Positions 1-8,179 of a stretch of DNA of 36,824 bases are shown here, one piece after another. Positions within the stretch are counted from its first letter, which is position 1, and each line of letters starts with the position of its first letter. The DNA is from Deltaproteobacteria bacterium (GTDB lineage Bacteria; Desulfobacterota; Desulfomonilia; UBA1062), in contig JALNWY010000009.1 in NCBI GenBank assembly GCA_023230665.1, positions 1 through 36,824 on the forward strand. Reading direction: 5' to 3'. The notes under the pieces are model-generated. The model searched no databases, was not told the origin of the DNA, and worked only from the letters and a program-made list of their open reading frames with translations. A program made the position numbers and the translations under genes.

Positions 1-78
1 ACTAATGAAGCAATGCATATGCCGACATGTAATTACCAGGAATAACAAGGACATGGGGAACGAGTGACAGACCCCGGC

Positions 79-146
79 CTGTCCGGGATGCCGGAAAGTG
101 TCTTGAAGACAGGACAGATCATCCGGACAGATCGGCTGCTGTCCGG
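79..146. repeat. Clustered inverted and direct repeats near the left edge
   Basis: CCGGACAG at 123-130 and CTGTCCGG at 139-146 form a perfect 8-bp inverted repeat around an 8-nt loop. Another CTGTCCGG lies at 79-86. The 9-mer GGACAGATC is directly repeated at 112-120 and 125-133. No T-run follows on either strand, so this is not a standard intrinsic terminator. It lies downstream of the leftward acyl-CoA synthetase gene. It could be an operator for a gene beyond the left edge or an RNA hairpin; the role is unknown. Confidence 0.4.
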
Positions 147-222
147 TAAACGGCAGGGCAAAAGGCGGGTGCGCGTATCGCACGTTCTTTGGTGATGAAA
201 GGCAGACCGTGCCCGGGACGTA

Positions 223-1677
223 TCACCCGGTTGTTATCGGTGCGGGCGAGTCGAGGGTCTGCCCAAAGCGCTCCCGGGCAAGGCCCTTCTGAAACTCTGC
301 ATACCGGATGAGGTGCGAGAGCGCCTTGAATGAGTCTTGAGGATGCTCGATGAAATAGATGCTGTTTTCCCCATAGTGGCGCCTGGCATAGTCGGTCATT
401 TCCCGGAAGCTCAGTGCGATCACGGGCTTGTTTGCGGAGCGCGCGACCGGGAAGAGCCCTTGGTTGAAACCGTGCATCAGGGCATCGCCGTCACTGGCGG
501 GGGCAAACGACAGGGTGGCGATCATGTCGAGATTTTCGTCATCGAGCAGGATCTTCAGGATATCGCCCATTCCCTGCAGGAAACCCGATCCGGTCACGTC
601 GAGGGGGTTGTCGGGCTGGGCGAAGTCGGGCAGGACGGACTTCAAGGCCGCGACAGTCCTCTCCGAAAGGCGGGGAACCTCGATGCCGCAGCGGCTGCAC
701 AGGTCTGCATAGAGGCCGCACAGGCCTCCCGAGAGGGTGCAGATACCGAGCCTCCCCCCCTGGGGAAGCGGGCAGCGGGAGAACACGGAGGCGGTCTCCA
801 CCAGCTCTTCGATGCTCTCCACCCGGATGATCCCGTACTGCCGGAAAAACGCGTCCATCACGGCATCGTTGCCTGCCAGGGCCCCGGTGTGGGAACGGGC
901 CGCGTGCATGCCGCGCTCTGATCTGCCCACCTTGAGCAGGACGATGGGTTTCTGTTTCAGCGCCGCTTCCCGAGCGATCTCCTTCATCCGGCCGATATTG
1001 CGAAAGCCTTCCATAAACCCGGTGATCACGCGCGTGCGGGTGTCGTGGACCAGGTAGTCCATGCAGTCTTCCGCAGTGATCACAGCCTCGTTGCCGGTGG
1101 TGGTATACAAGGATATGCCGAGCGACTTTCTCAGGAGCTTGCTGGCGATGATCTCGCTGCTTGCGCCGCTCTGCCCCACCAGGCCGATGGGCCCTTGGCG
1201 CAACTCGCCTTCCACTGACCCTCCGGCAAACACGTTCACCCTATCGGAGAAGTTCATGAAGCCCAGGCAGTTGGGACCCATGAGCAGGATGTGGTTGTCC
1301 TTGCAGAAGCGTTTCAGTTGCTCCTGCCTTGCCTGGCCTTCCGCTCCTGTCTCCGCAAACCCCGACGAGATGAGCAGGATGTTCCTCACGCCCTTGTGCA
1401 GCAGCTTTTCCACAGAGGCGGGCACGGCTTCGCTCTTGACCATGACCACCGCGAAATCAATGCCGCCCTCCGGGAGGTGCTCGATGGAGGGCAGGGCCCT
1501 GATCCCCGCGATCTCGGCCGCCCCGGGATTGACGGGAAAGAATGGTACAGCCGTCCCGAAGCGCCGCCCATAGCCGACCAGGTTGCCGAACCACTGGTTT
1601 TTCGCGGATGCGCCCACCACGGCCACGCTGCGGGGCGAGAAAAAGCGTCTCAATCTTTCGTATGCCGTCTGCTCCAT
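223..1677 (-). CDS. NDP-forming acyl-CoA synthetase, alpha-type subunit
   Basis: The 484-residue product looks like the CoA-binding and ligase part of an ADP-forming acetyl/acyl-CoA synthetase, which interconverts acyl-CoA + ADP + Pi and acid + CoA + ATP. An N-terminal Rossmann CoA-binding domain begins near residue 15 (SVAVVGAS). Succinyl-CoA-ligase-like domains follow, with GPNCLGF near 134-140 and the SHTGALAG motif whose His263 matches the family phosphohistidine. The ATP-grasp beta domain, fused in the ~700-residue forms, is absent, so a separate beta subunit elsewhere would be needed. I chose ATG 1677 because an AGGGGG-like ribosome site sits about 9 nt upstream; an in-frame GTG at 1698 has none. 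The gene is leftward with no same-strand partner within the window's left edge. Substrate cannot be read from sequence. Confidence 0.88.
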   Translation of the reverse strand: MEQTAYERLRRFFSPRSVAVVGASAKNQWFGNLVGYGRRFGTAVPFFPVNPGAAEIAGIRALPSIEHLPEGGIDFAVVMVKSEAVPASVEKLLHKGVRNILLISSGFAETGAEGQARQEQLKRFCKDNHILLMGPNCLGFMNFSDRVNVFAGGSVEGELRQGPIGLVGQSGASSEIIASKLLRKSLGISLYTTTGNEAVITAEDCMDYLVHDTRTRVITGFMEGFRNIGRMKEIAREAALKQKPIVLLKVGRSERGMHAARSHTGALAGNDAVMDAFFRQYGIIRVESIEELVETASVFSRCPLPQGGRLGICTLSGGLCGLYADLCSRCGIEVPRLSERTVAALKSVLPDFAQPDNPLDVTGSGFLQGMGDILKILLDDENLDMIATLSFAPASDGDALMHGFNQGLFPVARSANKPVIALSFREMTDYARRHYGENSIYFIEHPQDSFKALSHLIRYAEFQKGLARERFGQTLDSPAPITTG

Positions 1678-1985
1678 ACCATGGCGCCCCCTTCTCACAT
1701 CACAGCATGTTCAACACCATCCAATCAATCGTTGTGTCAACAAGAAAAACCGGATCTGCAGTTCACCCGACAGTGGGGCCACCCCCTTTGCTCAAAGAGA
1801 AATCCTCCTCCATACGCAACGGGAGGGAACTCCGTTCTCTTGGCATATTGGGGCAGCGCGTTATTCAACTATATAGGAATATATCGCTCACATGCATTCT
1901 TCGGTGATGCGGCAGTCGTTTCCGCTGCGTTAAAAGGGGCATCCGTCGAGATGCACGGTACCTGCCGGTATCAAGGGAGGGTTTT

Positions 1986-2489
1986 ATGAACATGAAGACA
2001 GGGATCATTCTATTCATTGCAGCCTTCACGATACTGGGTGCGGAACAATCAACCCCTGCGCAGGAGTTTCTCTCGCTCAATCAGACCTTTGTGCTCCATC
2101 CGGCGCCGAGAGATCACGATTCCTATTCCCTGTACTACAACATCCTGGTGAGGTCTCCGGGACTCATCCGCGTCAGGCTCGATCTGGAACATGTTTCGCC
2201 TGATCTGGCCGGCGAGGTGAAGTTTCTCACTGTCTCGCTCAGGCAGATGGAGAACGAGGTGGAAGTCCGCCGGATCGAGTTCGGCACCAGCGGCATCGTT
2301 CTGGAATACGGAGTGGATGCCTACGAACTGGACCGCACCGACGGGGAATACCGCATCGTTGTGTCCAACTGGTCCCAGCTCCATACGGCTGTCGCCAGGC
2401 TCGTTGCCTGGTACCCGGGCGAAGACGATTCAGAAAGGCCCTGGCCCGACATCCCCAAACACCCGCGGGCGGAAGACCTGATGTTCTAG
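1986..2489 (+). CDS. Secreted protein of unknown function
   Basis: A 167-residue protein I do not recognise. Residues 1-25 form a Sec-type signal peptide (hydrophobic IILFIAAFTIL, likely cleavage after a TPA segment), so the mature protein is probably periplasmic or outer-membrane associated. The remainder is rich in alternating hydrophobic/polar stretches (YNILVRSPGLIRVRLDLE) suggesting a beta-sandwich, and the tail is acidic and proline-rich. No cysteine occurs in the mature part. GGGAGG at 1975-1980 sits 5 nt before ATG 1986, supporting this start over the in-frame ATG at 1992. It is a single rightward gene, divergent from the acyl-CoA synthetase gene, with 308 bp between the two start codons. 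I saw no clear terminator or convincing -35/-10 pair. Confidence 0.75.
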   Translation: MNMKTGIILFIAAFTILGAEQSTPAQEFLSLNQTFVLHPAPRDHDSYSLYYNILVRSPGLIRVRLDLEHVSPDLAGEVKFLTVSLRQMENEVEVRRIEFGTSGIVLEYGVDAYELDRTDGEYRIVVSNWSQLHTAVARLVAWYPGEDDSERPWPDIPKHPRAEDLMF

Positions 2490-2554
2490 CCCCGCTATCG
2501 GAGACAGGTTCACAGTTCGGTTTTTTCATCTGTCCGGGTATCTCCAGACGCGAT

Positions 2555-2740
2555 CTACCGATGCCCGGCCACCTGCACCTGAGGGCACATGCCCAGAACC
2601 GGACAGGCCCTGCACCTGGGAAGACCGGGAGTGCAGATGTTCTTGCCAGAGGACCTCTTTTTTCTCAAATGATCGGGGGTCATGGCTTGGATCTCGGACC
2701 GCGAATCAGCCCCTGGCGTTTCACTGACCCGTAAATGCAC
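2555..2740 (-). pseudogene. Endonuclease III-like Fe-S cluster fragment
   Basis: This 61-codon leftward ORF carries four cysteines, C36, C43, C46 and C52, spaced C-x6-C-x2-C-x5-C. That is the spacing of the [4Fe-4S] loop at the C-terminus of endonuclease III/MutY family DNA glycosylases, and the context GKNICTP is also typical. The helix-hairpin-helix and catalytic Lys/Asp regions, which need about 180 more residues, are absent: the DUF1015 gene ends at 2750, immediately next to the fragment. I therefore read it as a decayed nth-like remnant. An alternative is a small free-standing Fe-S peptide starting at ATG 2683. No good ribosome site is visible. The resemblance rests on one short motif. 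Confidence 0.42.
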
Positions 2741-2749
2741 AAGTCTCCT

Positions 2750-4087
2750 CTAGCGGGTGATCTTTCTGCACTCCAGGTAGAAGCGCTTTTCGTCCGCATG
2801 CCCCATGGAGAAGGTCTTACGCGGCAGAACGCCGTCTGCGACGATGGTCCGAAAGAAGTCGTGCTTGGGTATGGCCGGGAGGAAGAAGCCTACCGCGCCA
2901 GGCTTCGATGCCAGGTCGGTCACGGTGTCGTCTCCGTGGATGTAATCGACCTTTGAGGTCCCAGCGCTTGAGAGGTATGCATCCAGGAATGACTGGAGCG
3001 TTCCTGCCTCCAGGGTGAGCCTGGGGTTCGTGATGGTGACCGTGCCGCAGTCGTGCCCGCTCACGAACGAGATGCGGTGCGCTCCGGGCTCTGCGCCGGG
3101 AAAGACCGTGAACTCATCTTGAGACGCATATTTTTTCACTGAAAAGGAAGAGCCCTGCGCGGTGAAGAACGACTCCATGGCATGCAGCAGCCGGACCGTA
3201 TCAGTGTTGAACACTACCCGGTGGATGGGTTCGAACACGAGGCTGTCGTCGTGGAGGTTCACCAGCTCCACGAGCGCGTACCGGGCGGGATGATCCATGA
3301 CAGCCTTCCGGTCCGGGGAGGCGTGCTTCAGACCTTCCCAGATTTCCTTTGCCGCGGCCAGGGAGTGGTTGCCGTCTCCCATGGCGTAGAGCAGGACATC
3401 CCGGTCCTGTATGCCGTACCTGTCTTCGAACGCAGCCGGGTCCGCGAGCCGCTCCAGGGCGCGGGCGACTGCGTCCAGGGACTTTTTTTCGCCAACGTGA
3501 TATCCCCGGATATGGCCGCTGTGTTCCATGAGATCGAAGTCGTAGATCTTTTCCGGATTCCCGGCAAACAGGGGCTCGATCACGGTCTTTTCCGGGTCGT
3601 CGATGAGGACCATGATGTGGGGGGTCTCCAGCGGGGCGTTCTTGCGGATCTTCATCCGGGGAGGAAGCCTGTCCACCACGGTCCCCTCGGTGGCCCGGAT
3701 AAGGCTCCGGGAACCGGAACAATAGTCATAACACTCGAGGTCCAGGGCCGCCACCAGGCCCCTGCGGACGGGGCCCCGCGCTAAAGTCCTTTCCACGAGG
3801 ATAAAGCCCGGACCCGGCGAGACCAGGACCCCTGCCGAGAGGTACTCGTTCATGCAGGCGTTGATCCGCTTAGTCTCCCGGAGGGGGTCGCTCTGCTCCA
3901 GGTATGCCTCGGGAAGGATGAGGTGAAAGGTCGACGGGTGAGAACCCACGCGGCGCCTCACCCGCTCCCAGTACTCGGGCTGGGAGGTGTACTGGTCGCA
4001 CGCGACCACCGCCCACTTCGTGAGGTCAATCCCCTCCCGGGGGAGCAGGATCTCCGGTATGCCCAGGCCGAGGTGTTCATAATTCAT
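2750..4087 (-). CDS. DUF1015 family protein
   Basis: The 445-residue product matches the DUF1015 (COG4198) family of soluble cytosolic proteins, whose biochemical role I cannot state with confidence. Recognisable features are the start (IPEILLPREG), the segment WAVVACDQYTSQPEYW near residues 25-40, the GDGNHSLAAAKE motif near the middle, and a C-terminal region with VGFFLPAIPKHDFF. Length is normal for the family. An upstream in-frame ATG at 4120 exists, but ATG 4087 has the better, though modest, purine-rich site (AAAGGGA). It lies 71 bp downstream of the gamma carbonic anhydrase gene on the same strand and may be co-transcribed with it. Its 3' end abuts the endonuclease-like fragment. Confidence 0.85.
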   Translation of the reverse strand: MNYEHLGLGIPEILLPREGIDLTKWAVVACDQYTSQPEYWERVRRRVGSHPSTFHLILPEAYLEQSDPLRETKRINACMNEYLSAGVLVSPGPGFILVERTLARGPVRRGLVAALDLECYDYCSGSRSLIRATEGTVVDRLPPRMKIRKNAPLETPHIMVLIDDPEKTVIEPLFAGNPEKIYDFDLMEHSGHIRGYHVGEKKSLDAVARALERLADPAAFEDRYGIQDRDVLLYAMGDGNHSLAAAKEIWEGLKHASPDRKAVMDHPARYALVELVNLHDDSLVFEPIHRVVFNTDTVRLLHAMESFFTAQGSSFSVKKYASQDEFTVFPGAEPGAHRISFVSGHDCGTVTITNPRLTLEAGTLQSFLDAYLSSAGTSKVDYIHGDDTVTDLASKPGAVGFFLPAIPKHDFFRTIVADGVLPRKTFSMGHADEKRFYLECRKITR

Positions 4088-4158
4088 GAGAGAGGTCCCT
4101 TTTGTCTTTTTGCGGTCCATTCAGGAGATGCCCGGCCGTCTGGCGCAAGGCGTCTCGT

Positions 4159-4776
4159 TTATTTCGGTCCGGATCTGTTGTAGCCGTCTGCCAGGGCGGT
4201 GTTCACATGGATGACGCCCTTGTTCAGGTCCTTGAGCGGGTAGTCGTCCGTGATAACGGGAAGATTCTCCGCGTCGTCCTGCTTTTTGAGCACCGTGCCC
4301 GCAGGGACATACCTGCCGTCGGGAACGCTCACTCCCATGAGGACACAGCCCGGCTCGACCACGCAGTTTTTCCCCACCCATGATTTGAAGACCAGGGTCT
4401 GCATACCCACGAAGCTGTCATCTCCCACGCGGGCCGGGCCGTGTATCTGGACTTGATGCGCCAGGGACACCCGCTTGCCCACATATACCGCATAGTGCTC
4501 TCCGCAGGCCTCCATAAGATTCTTCTCCACAGGCCGGCCCTTGAGCTCTGTTTCCAGGCCGTGGAGCACGACGCCGTCCTGCACGTTGGACTCGTCGTCC
4601 ACCCGGATGGGCTGGCCCTCGTCGCCCCGTACAGCGGCAAAGGGCGCGACCATCACCCGTCTGCCGATGGTCACGTTGCCGATCACCGCAGCGAGCGGAT
4701 GGATATAGGCGGTGGCGTCGATGGAGGGCATGGATTCCTTCGGACAGAAATCGGTCACAACGTTCTTGTGAATCAT
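4159..4776 (-). CDS. cam: Gamma-class carbonic anhydrase (Cam type)
   Basis: The 205-residue left-handed beta-helix protein should hydrate CO2 to bicarbonate. It aligns from memory to the Methanosarcina thermophila Cam enzyme, not just to generic hexapeptide (CaiE/PaaY-like) homologues. Metal ligands appear as H72, H107 and H112 (Cam H81, H117, H122). The acidic-loop residues special to Cam are present: E53 in VRGDEG (Cam E62) and E75 in LHGLE (Cam E84), with N64, Q66 and D67 also conserved. Unlike archaeal Cam, no signal peptide is visible, so a cytoplasmic location is inferred. AAGGAG lies about 8 nt before ATG 4776. It follows the acylase gene by 157 bp, with a possible terminator between, and precedes the DUF1015 gene. 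Supplying bicarbonate for carboxylation or balancing acetate/CO2 metabolism is plausible. Confidence 0.9.
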   Translation of the reverse strand: MIHKNVVTDFCPKESMPSIDATAYIHPLAAVIGNVTIGRRVMVAPFAAVRGDEGQPIRVDDESNVQDGVVLHGLETELKGRPVEKNLMEACGEHYAVYVGKRVSLAHQVQIHGPARVGDDSFVGMQTLVFKSWVGKNCVVEPGCVLMGVSVPDGRYVPAGTVLKKQDDAENLPVITDDYPLKDLNKGVIHVNTALADGYNRSGPK

Positions 4777-4918
4777 ACCACACTCCTTTTTTCTGTAAGT
4801 TCCGTGCCGTGCACGGGGTCCGTGTGCCGGTGTGCAGCGGAGCGCAGCCCGGCTGGAGAAGCTTTTTTGGACCTTTGAAGAGCTTATTCTTTACCTGAGA
4901 AAATGTTTGAGGAAAAGG

Positions 4919-4943
4919 AAAAAATCAAAGGCCTCACGGTCCT
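4919..4943 (-). terminator. Probable intrinsic terminator of the acylase gene
   Basis: Read leftward, AAGGACC and GGCCTTT flank a GTGA loop (one A/C mismatch and one G-U pair) and are followed by GATTTTTT. The stem overlaps the stop codon of the acylase gene at 4934-4936. The position and U-run fit rho-independent termination, though the stem is imperfect. Confidence 0.42.
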
Positions 4944-7567
4944 TGGGGTGTGTCTTGCCCGGCGGCAGGGGCGAGCGTCAGAACCCGGTCATACTGCCTC
5001 TCGATCGCATCCCGGCCAAAGGGCATGGGCTGGTACGACCCCTGGAGCCACGCATGGATGCCGTCGTCATAGTGCGGGCTCACGGGGTTGTTGCTCTGGC
5101 CTGTGCTGTTGATGATGGAGAGCGGCTCTTCCCTGCTGAAGTCCACCACCATCCGCATAGCCGGGATCAGCCAGGTGTCGAAGTCTTGACCAATGGTGTA
5201 GGCGGAGACGTTCAGGGTCGAGTGGTCTCCGGGCGCAGGAAAGGGGCCCCGGTTGAAGTAGGAGGCCAAAGCCTGCATGCCCTTTCTCTGGATAAACCCC
5301 AGATGGGGGGCCATCTTGGACGATTCCGTCCTGAACCGGTAGGTGTGGAGCGCGCCCCAGGTCCATCGGCTTCTGTCCGGGCCGAGCCTGTTCTCTGCGA
5401 GCGCGATCGCGTCAGCCAGTGACCGGGCAAGGATCCGGGCCTTGGTCTCGAGCCCGGGCGTGGATATGTCGTCCCAGAACGGGCTCTCGTCTCCCCGGAC
5501 GAGAAGATGGTCTGTGGTGGCGCAGTAGCTTGCATTGTTGCTGGTGATAAAGGCCTTCCAGGCCGGTGACCCTTCGGGCCCGAGCTCGTCGAGAAAGGCG
5601 TTGGCGGTGAGAGTATGCATCAGGGCCCCGATGATGAGCCCGCCCCTCGAATCGCATGTCATGATGCCGTCACAGTCCCTGAGCATGCCGAGGGCCTCTT
5701 GTGCCCGGTCTTTTTGTCCCTGGTCCTCCCAGGAGTCGATCTCGCGGGATATGTCGCAGGAGAGCGGTCCTTCGAGAAAGAGCCTGCGCACCTTGGGCGC
5801 AAAGGTGGAGCTGACATCCAGCTGCATGCCCATGCTGCTTTCCAGGGTGTGTTCCTCAGAGGACGCGATCATCTCGGTGATGCGTTCGGCCCTGGACGGC
5901 CAGTACCAGGACGAGGACAGAACATGGGGATAACCGGGCGGTACGGTGCGGTGATTTGCCGTGCCGATGAATCCCTCAGCCGGGTTCAGGGCCCGGGGCA
6001 GCTCATCCGGGTCCAGATATCCGACCCAGTCGTACTCACCGGTCCAGCCCGGCGAGGGCATGAGGCCCCTGCCGTTTTTTCTCAGCGGATAGCGTCCTGT
6101 CACCTGCCAGGCAATGTTCTCCCGGTCGGCCACGACCATGTTGAGAGGGATGGCTTGTATCCTGCGGAGCAGGGGCAGGGCCTCTTCCACCGAACAGGCC
6201 GTGCCCAGCGAGAAAAAGGCATCCACACTTTCGTCTCCGGGTTCGAAGGCTGCCCAGGAAAATGCCGCACCCAGAGGCAGCTGCACGGAATCGGGCATGA
6301 AGGGACTCCTGGGAGGGTTTTTCAGCACGTCATTGAGCAAAGGGCCGTGCCTGGTCTCGAACACGGTGACACTCTCCGGGTCTTGCCCCCTGACGCATAT
6401 CGTCTCGATGCGCTCCACGACCGGCAGCCAGTCATCCTGGCAGCGGTAGTGCAGCGTTGTGCCGATCATCCTGAGCTGTTCGAGAAAAATATCCTGGTTG
6501 TCGGCCATGACCATGGTCATCCCCCAGGCGATGCGGCCGTTGTATCCGGCCACGATGGCGGGCACGCCCGCAATGTTCACCCCTGCCGCATCGATTGTTC
6601 CCTTGCAGCGGACGTGCACGAGGTTCCACAGAGACGGGAGGGAAAGCAGCAGGTGGGTGTCGTTGGCGAGGATGCTCGCCTTGTTCAGGGTTTTCTCCGG
6701 CGCGATCACCCAGTTGTTGGAGGCTGCGACAGGCATGAGCCCCCACCCGGCCTTCAGGTCAGCAGCCGCGGTGAGGCGGTTGAGGGCGGGGAGCGTGCCG
6801 GAAAGGTCGATTCCCGACAGCTTTGCCGCCTCGTCCAGGGCGATGGGCTCGTCCGGATAGACGGGAAGGAGCCATGCGGTCTTCTCCGGACCCACGGTCC
6901 TCGCCAGGGCAAGGGCGGCTGCTTCTTCGTGCATGTTGAAGGCAAGGGCAAAGTTCACCAGGGTGAAGATGCTGATGGAGTCGATCGGCTCCCACTGCCC
7001 GGGATCGTGGCCGGCCAGGGCGAGCTCGGGGGGAAGGTTGTGCCGGTGGAGTTCGATATAGGCGTTCACGCCCCGGGCATAGGATTCGAGGAGGGATTTT
7101 CTCTCAGGCGACATCCCTTCGTAGAGCAGGCGTGCGGCCTTTTTCAGATTGATCGTGCGCATGAAGACGTCGATATCCAGACCTGCCCTGCCGGCCATTT
7201 CTGAAACCCTTCCCTGCGATACGAGCTTGAGGCTGATCATCTGGCCGAGCCGGTCCGATGCGTTGACAAAGCCCATGGCAAAGGCGAGGTCCTCCAGGTT
7301 TGCGGCCTCGATGAAGGGTATGCCCAGGTTGTCCCGGCGCACCGTGACCTGCTCTCTGAGCCCCTGGATGGTGATGGTGCCTTCCATCTTCTGTGCAGTG
7401 CCGGCAAAGTAGGAATCGAGCAGCCGGGTGCATCCGGCTGCGAGCATTGTTGACAGGACCAGCGCGGCAATCAGGACCGGCAGCAGGCAAGACCACGATC
7501 CTGCAGCCGATCGAACCAGGGCCGGGTGAGTGGCCCCTTCCTGTTTTTTCAGTTTTATCTCCTGCAT
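4934..7567 (-). CDS. Penicillin acylase family hydrolase, probable lipoprotein
   Basis: The 877-residue product belongs to the N-terminal-nucleophile penicillin/acyl-homoserine-lactone acylase family, which hydrolyses amide-linked acyl groups. An N-terminal membrane segment ends in the lipobox LAAGC, placing the lipidated cysteine at C46; periplasmic, membrane-anchored location follows. The alpha-chain region includes GIPFIEAAN and MGFVNASDRLGQM. The autocatalytic site is AASNNWV with nucleophile S283; processing before this serine would release the large beta chain. The beta chain contains the typical ARHGP-like TRHGPLLND and TANHRTVPP segments. I chose ATG 7567 because AGGAGGGAG lies just upstream; ATG 7591 lacks one. 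The natural substrate is unknown: beta-lactams, acyl-homoserine lactones, lipopeptides or N-acyl amino acids are all possible. It is a leftward gene ahead of the carbonic anhydrase gene. Confidence 0.9.
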   Translation of the reverse strand: MQEIKLKKQEGATHPALVRSAAGSWSCLLPVLIAALVLSTMLAAGCTRLLDSYFAGTAQKMEGTITIQGLREQVTVRRDNLGIPFIEAANLEDLAFAMGFVNASDRLGQMISLKLVSQGRVSEMAGRAGLDIDVFMRTINLKKAARLLYEGMSPERKSLLESYARGVNAYIELHRHNLPPELALAGHDPGQWEPIDSISIFTLVNFALAFNMHEEAAALALARTVGPEKTAWLLPVYPDEPIALDEAAKLSGIDLSGTLPALNRLTAAADLKAGWGLMPVAASNNWVIAPEKTLNKASILANDTHLLLSLPSLWNLVHVRCKGTIDAAGVNIAGVPAIVAGYNGRIAWGMTMVMADNQDIFLEQLRMIGTTLHYRCQDDWLPVVERIETICVRGQDPESVTVFETRHGPLLNDVLKNPPRSPFMPDSVQLPLGAAFSWAAFEPGDESVDAFFSLGTACSVEEALPLLRRIQAIPLNMVVADRENIAWQVTGRYPLRKNGRGLMPSPGWTGEYDWVGYLDPDELPRALNPAEGFIGTANHRTVPPGYPHVLSSSWYWPSRAERITEMIASSEEHTLESSMGMQLDVSSTFAPKVRRLFLEGPLSCDISREIDSWEDQGQKDRAQEALGMLRDCDGIMTCDSRGGLIIGALMHTLTANAFLDELGPEGSPAWKAFITSNNASYCATTDHLLVRGDESPFWDDISTPGLETKARILARSLADAIALAENRLGPDRSRWTWGALHTYRFRTESSKMAPHLGFIQRKGMQALASYFNRGPFPAPGDHSTLNVSAYTIGQDFDTWLIPAMRMVVDFSREEPLSIINSTGQSNNPVSPHYDDGIHAWLQGSYQPMPFGRDAIERQYDRVLTLAPAAGQDTPQGP

Positions 7568-8110
7568 GAGCTCCCTCCTGTGCGGGTTCAATCCTTACAA
7601 AAGAAATGCAGGGGCATGTTTACATCCAGGAACCCCTATCATTCCACTCCGGCAACAACGGCCTTTGTACAGGAACGTACCGCGCCTTTGCATCCCGCCA
7701 TGTGCCGCAGCAGGGCCTGCCCATAAAAAACCTCCGCAGGCACCTCGCAGGCATGCCGGGGCTGGGACGGAAAGTCCATGACGAGCAGGTCTCTTGAGCG
7801 TTTGACCTGAAAGAGACCGCCCAAGCATTACATTAATTTTTTACTATGGGAGAATCGCCGGGCGGATGTCAATGACGATGTTTGGACTTTACTGTGGAAA
7901 TGTGGCCTGAAGCACGTATTCTTAGCTTATGAAGCAGGGGCCGGCGATGCGTTCAATGCAGCCCGCACCTTTCCGGATAGTATGATTGAAAAAGAAAATA
8001 ATGGGAACAATGCTTCCCAATGAATGAAAAAATTTACTGTTTTATCGGCCCGAGGGTAGAATTGCTCGGAACATATCAAATAACATATTGATATAATAAT
8101 ATGTTTAAGC
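7568..8110. other. 543-bp intergenic region, no convincing gene
   Basis: This region separates the divergent acylase gene and the small gene at 8180. Short ORFs on both strands have no ribosome site, no recognisable motif and low-complexity Arg/Pro/Gly-rich translations, so I leave them uncalled. From about 7830 to 8105 the sequence becomes AT-rich, including TATAAT at 8092-8097, which has no -35 element at a proper distance. It probably carries the leftward promoter of the acylase gene, but I cannot place it. Confidence 0.5.
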
Positions 8111-8126
8111 TGGCATACGGCTTGCT
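8111..8126 (+). promoter_or_regulatory. Sigma-54-type promoter upstream of the 8180 gene
   Basis: TGGCATACGGCTTGCT matches the -24/-12 consensus (TGGCAC..N..TTGCW) in both half-sites, with the invariant GG and GC exactly 10 nt apart. The preceding bases fit the purine/pyrimidine preference. The start point would be near 8137, about 43 nt before ATG 8180. Such promoters need an enhancer-binding activator, presumably acting from the AT-rich region upstream. Only C6 and G7 of the -24 box deviate. Confidence 0.55.
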
Positions 8127-8179
8127 GGCGGTATGGCTGGTGGCCCGGATTCATCCTGTGTTTATGGAGCAGGGGGAAG

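Noticed and set aside
5615..7204. 529-codon open frame on the plus strand
   Set aside because: Antisense to the well-supported acylase gene; composition typical of a GC-rich shadow frame, no ribosome site and no motif.
7575..7600. tRNA-like GGGTTCAATCC T-loop motif
   Set aside because: No matching acceptor, D or anticodon stems around it; it is the region just upstream of the acylase start.
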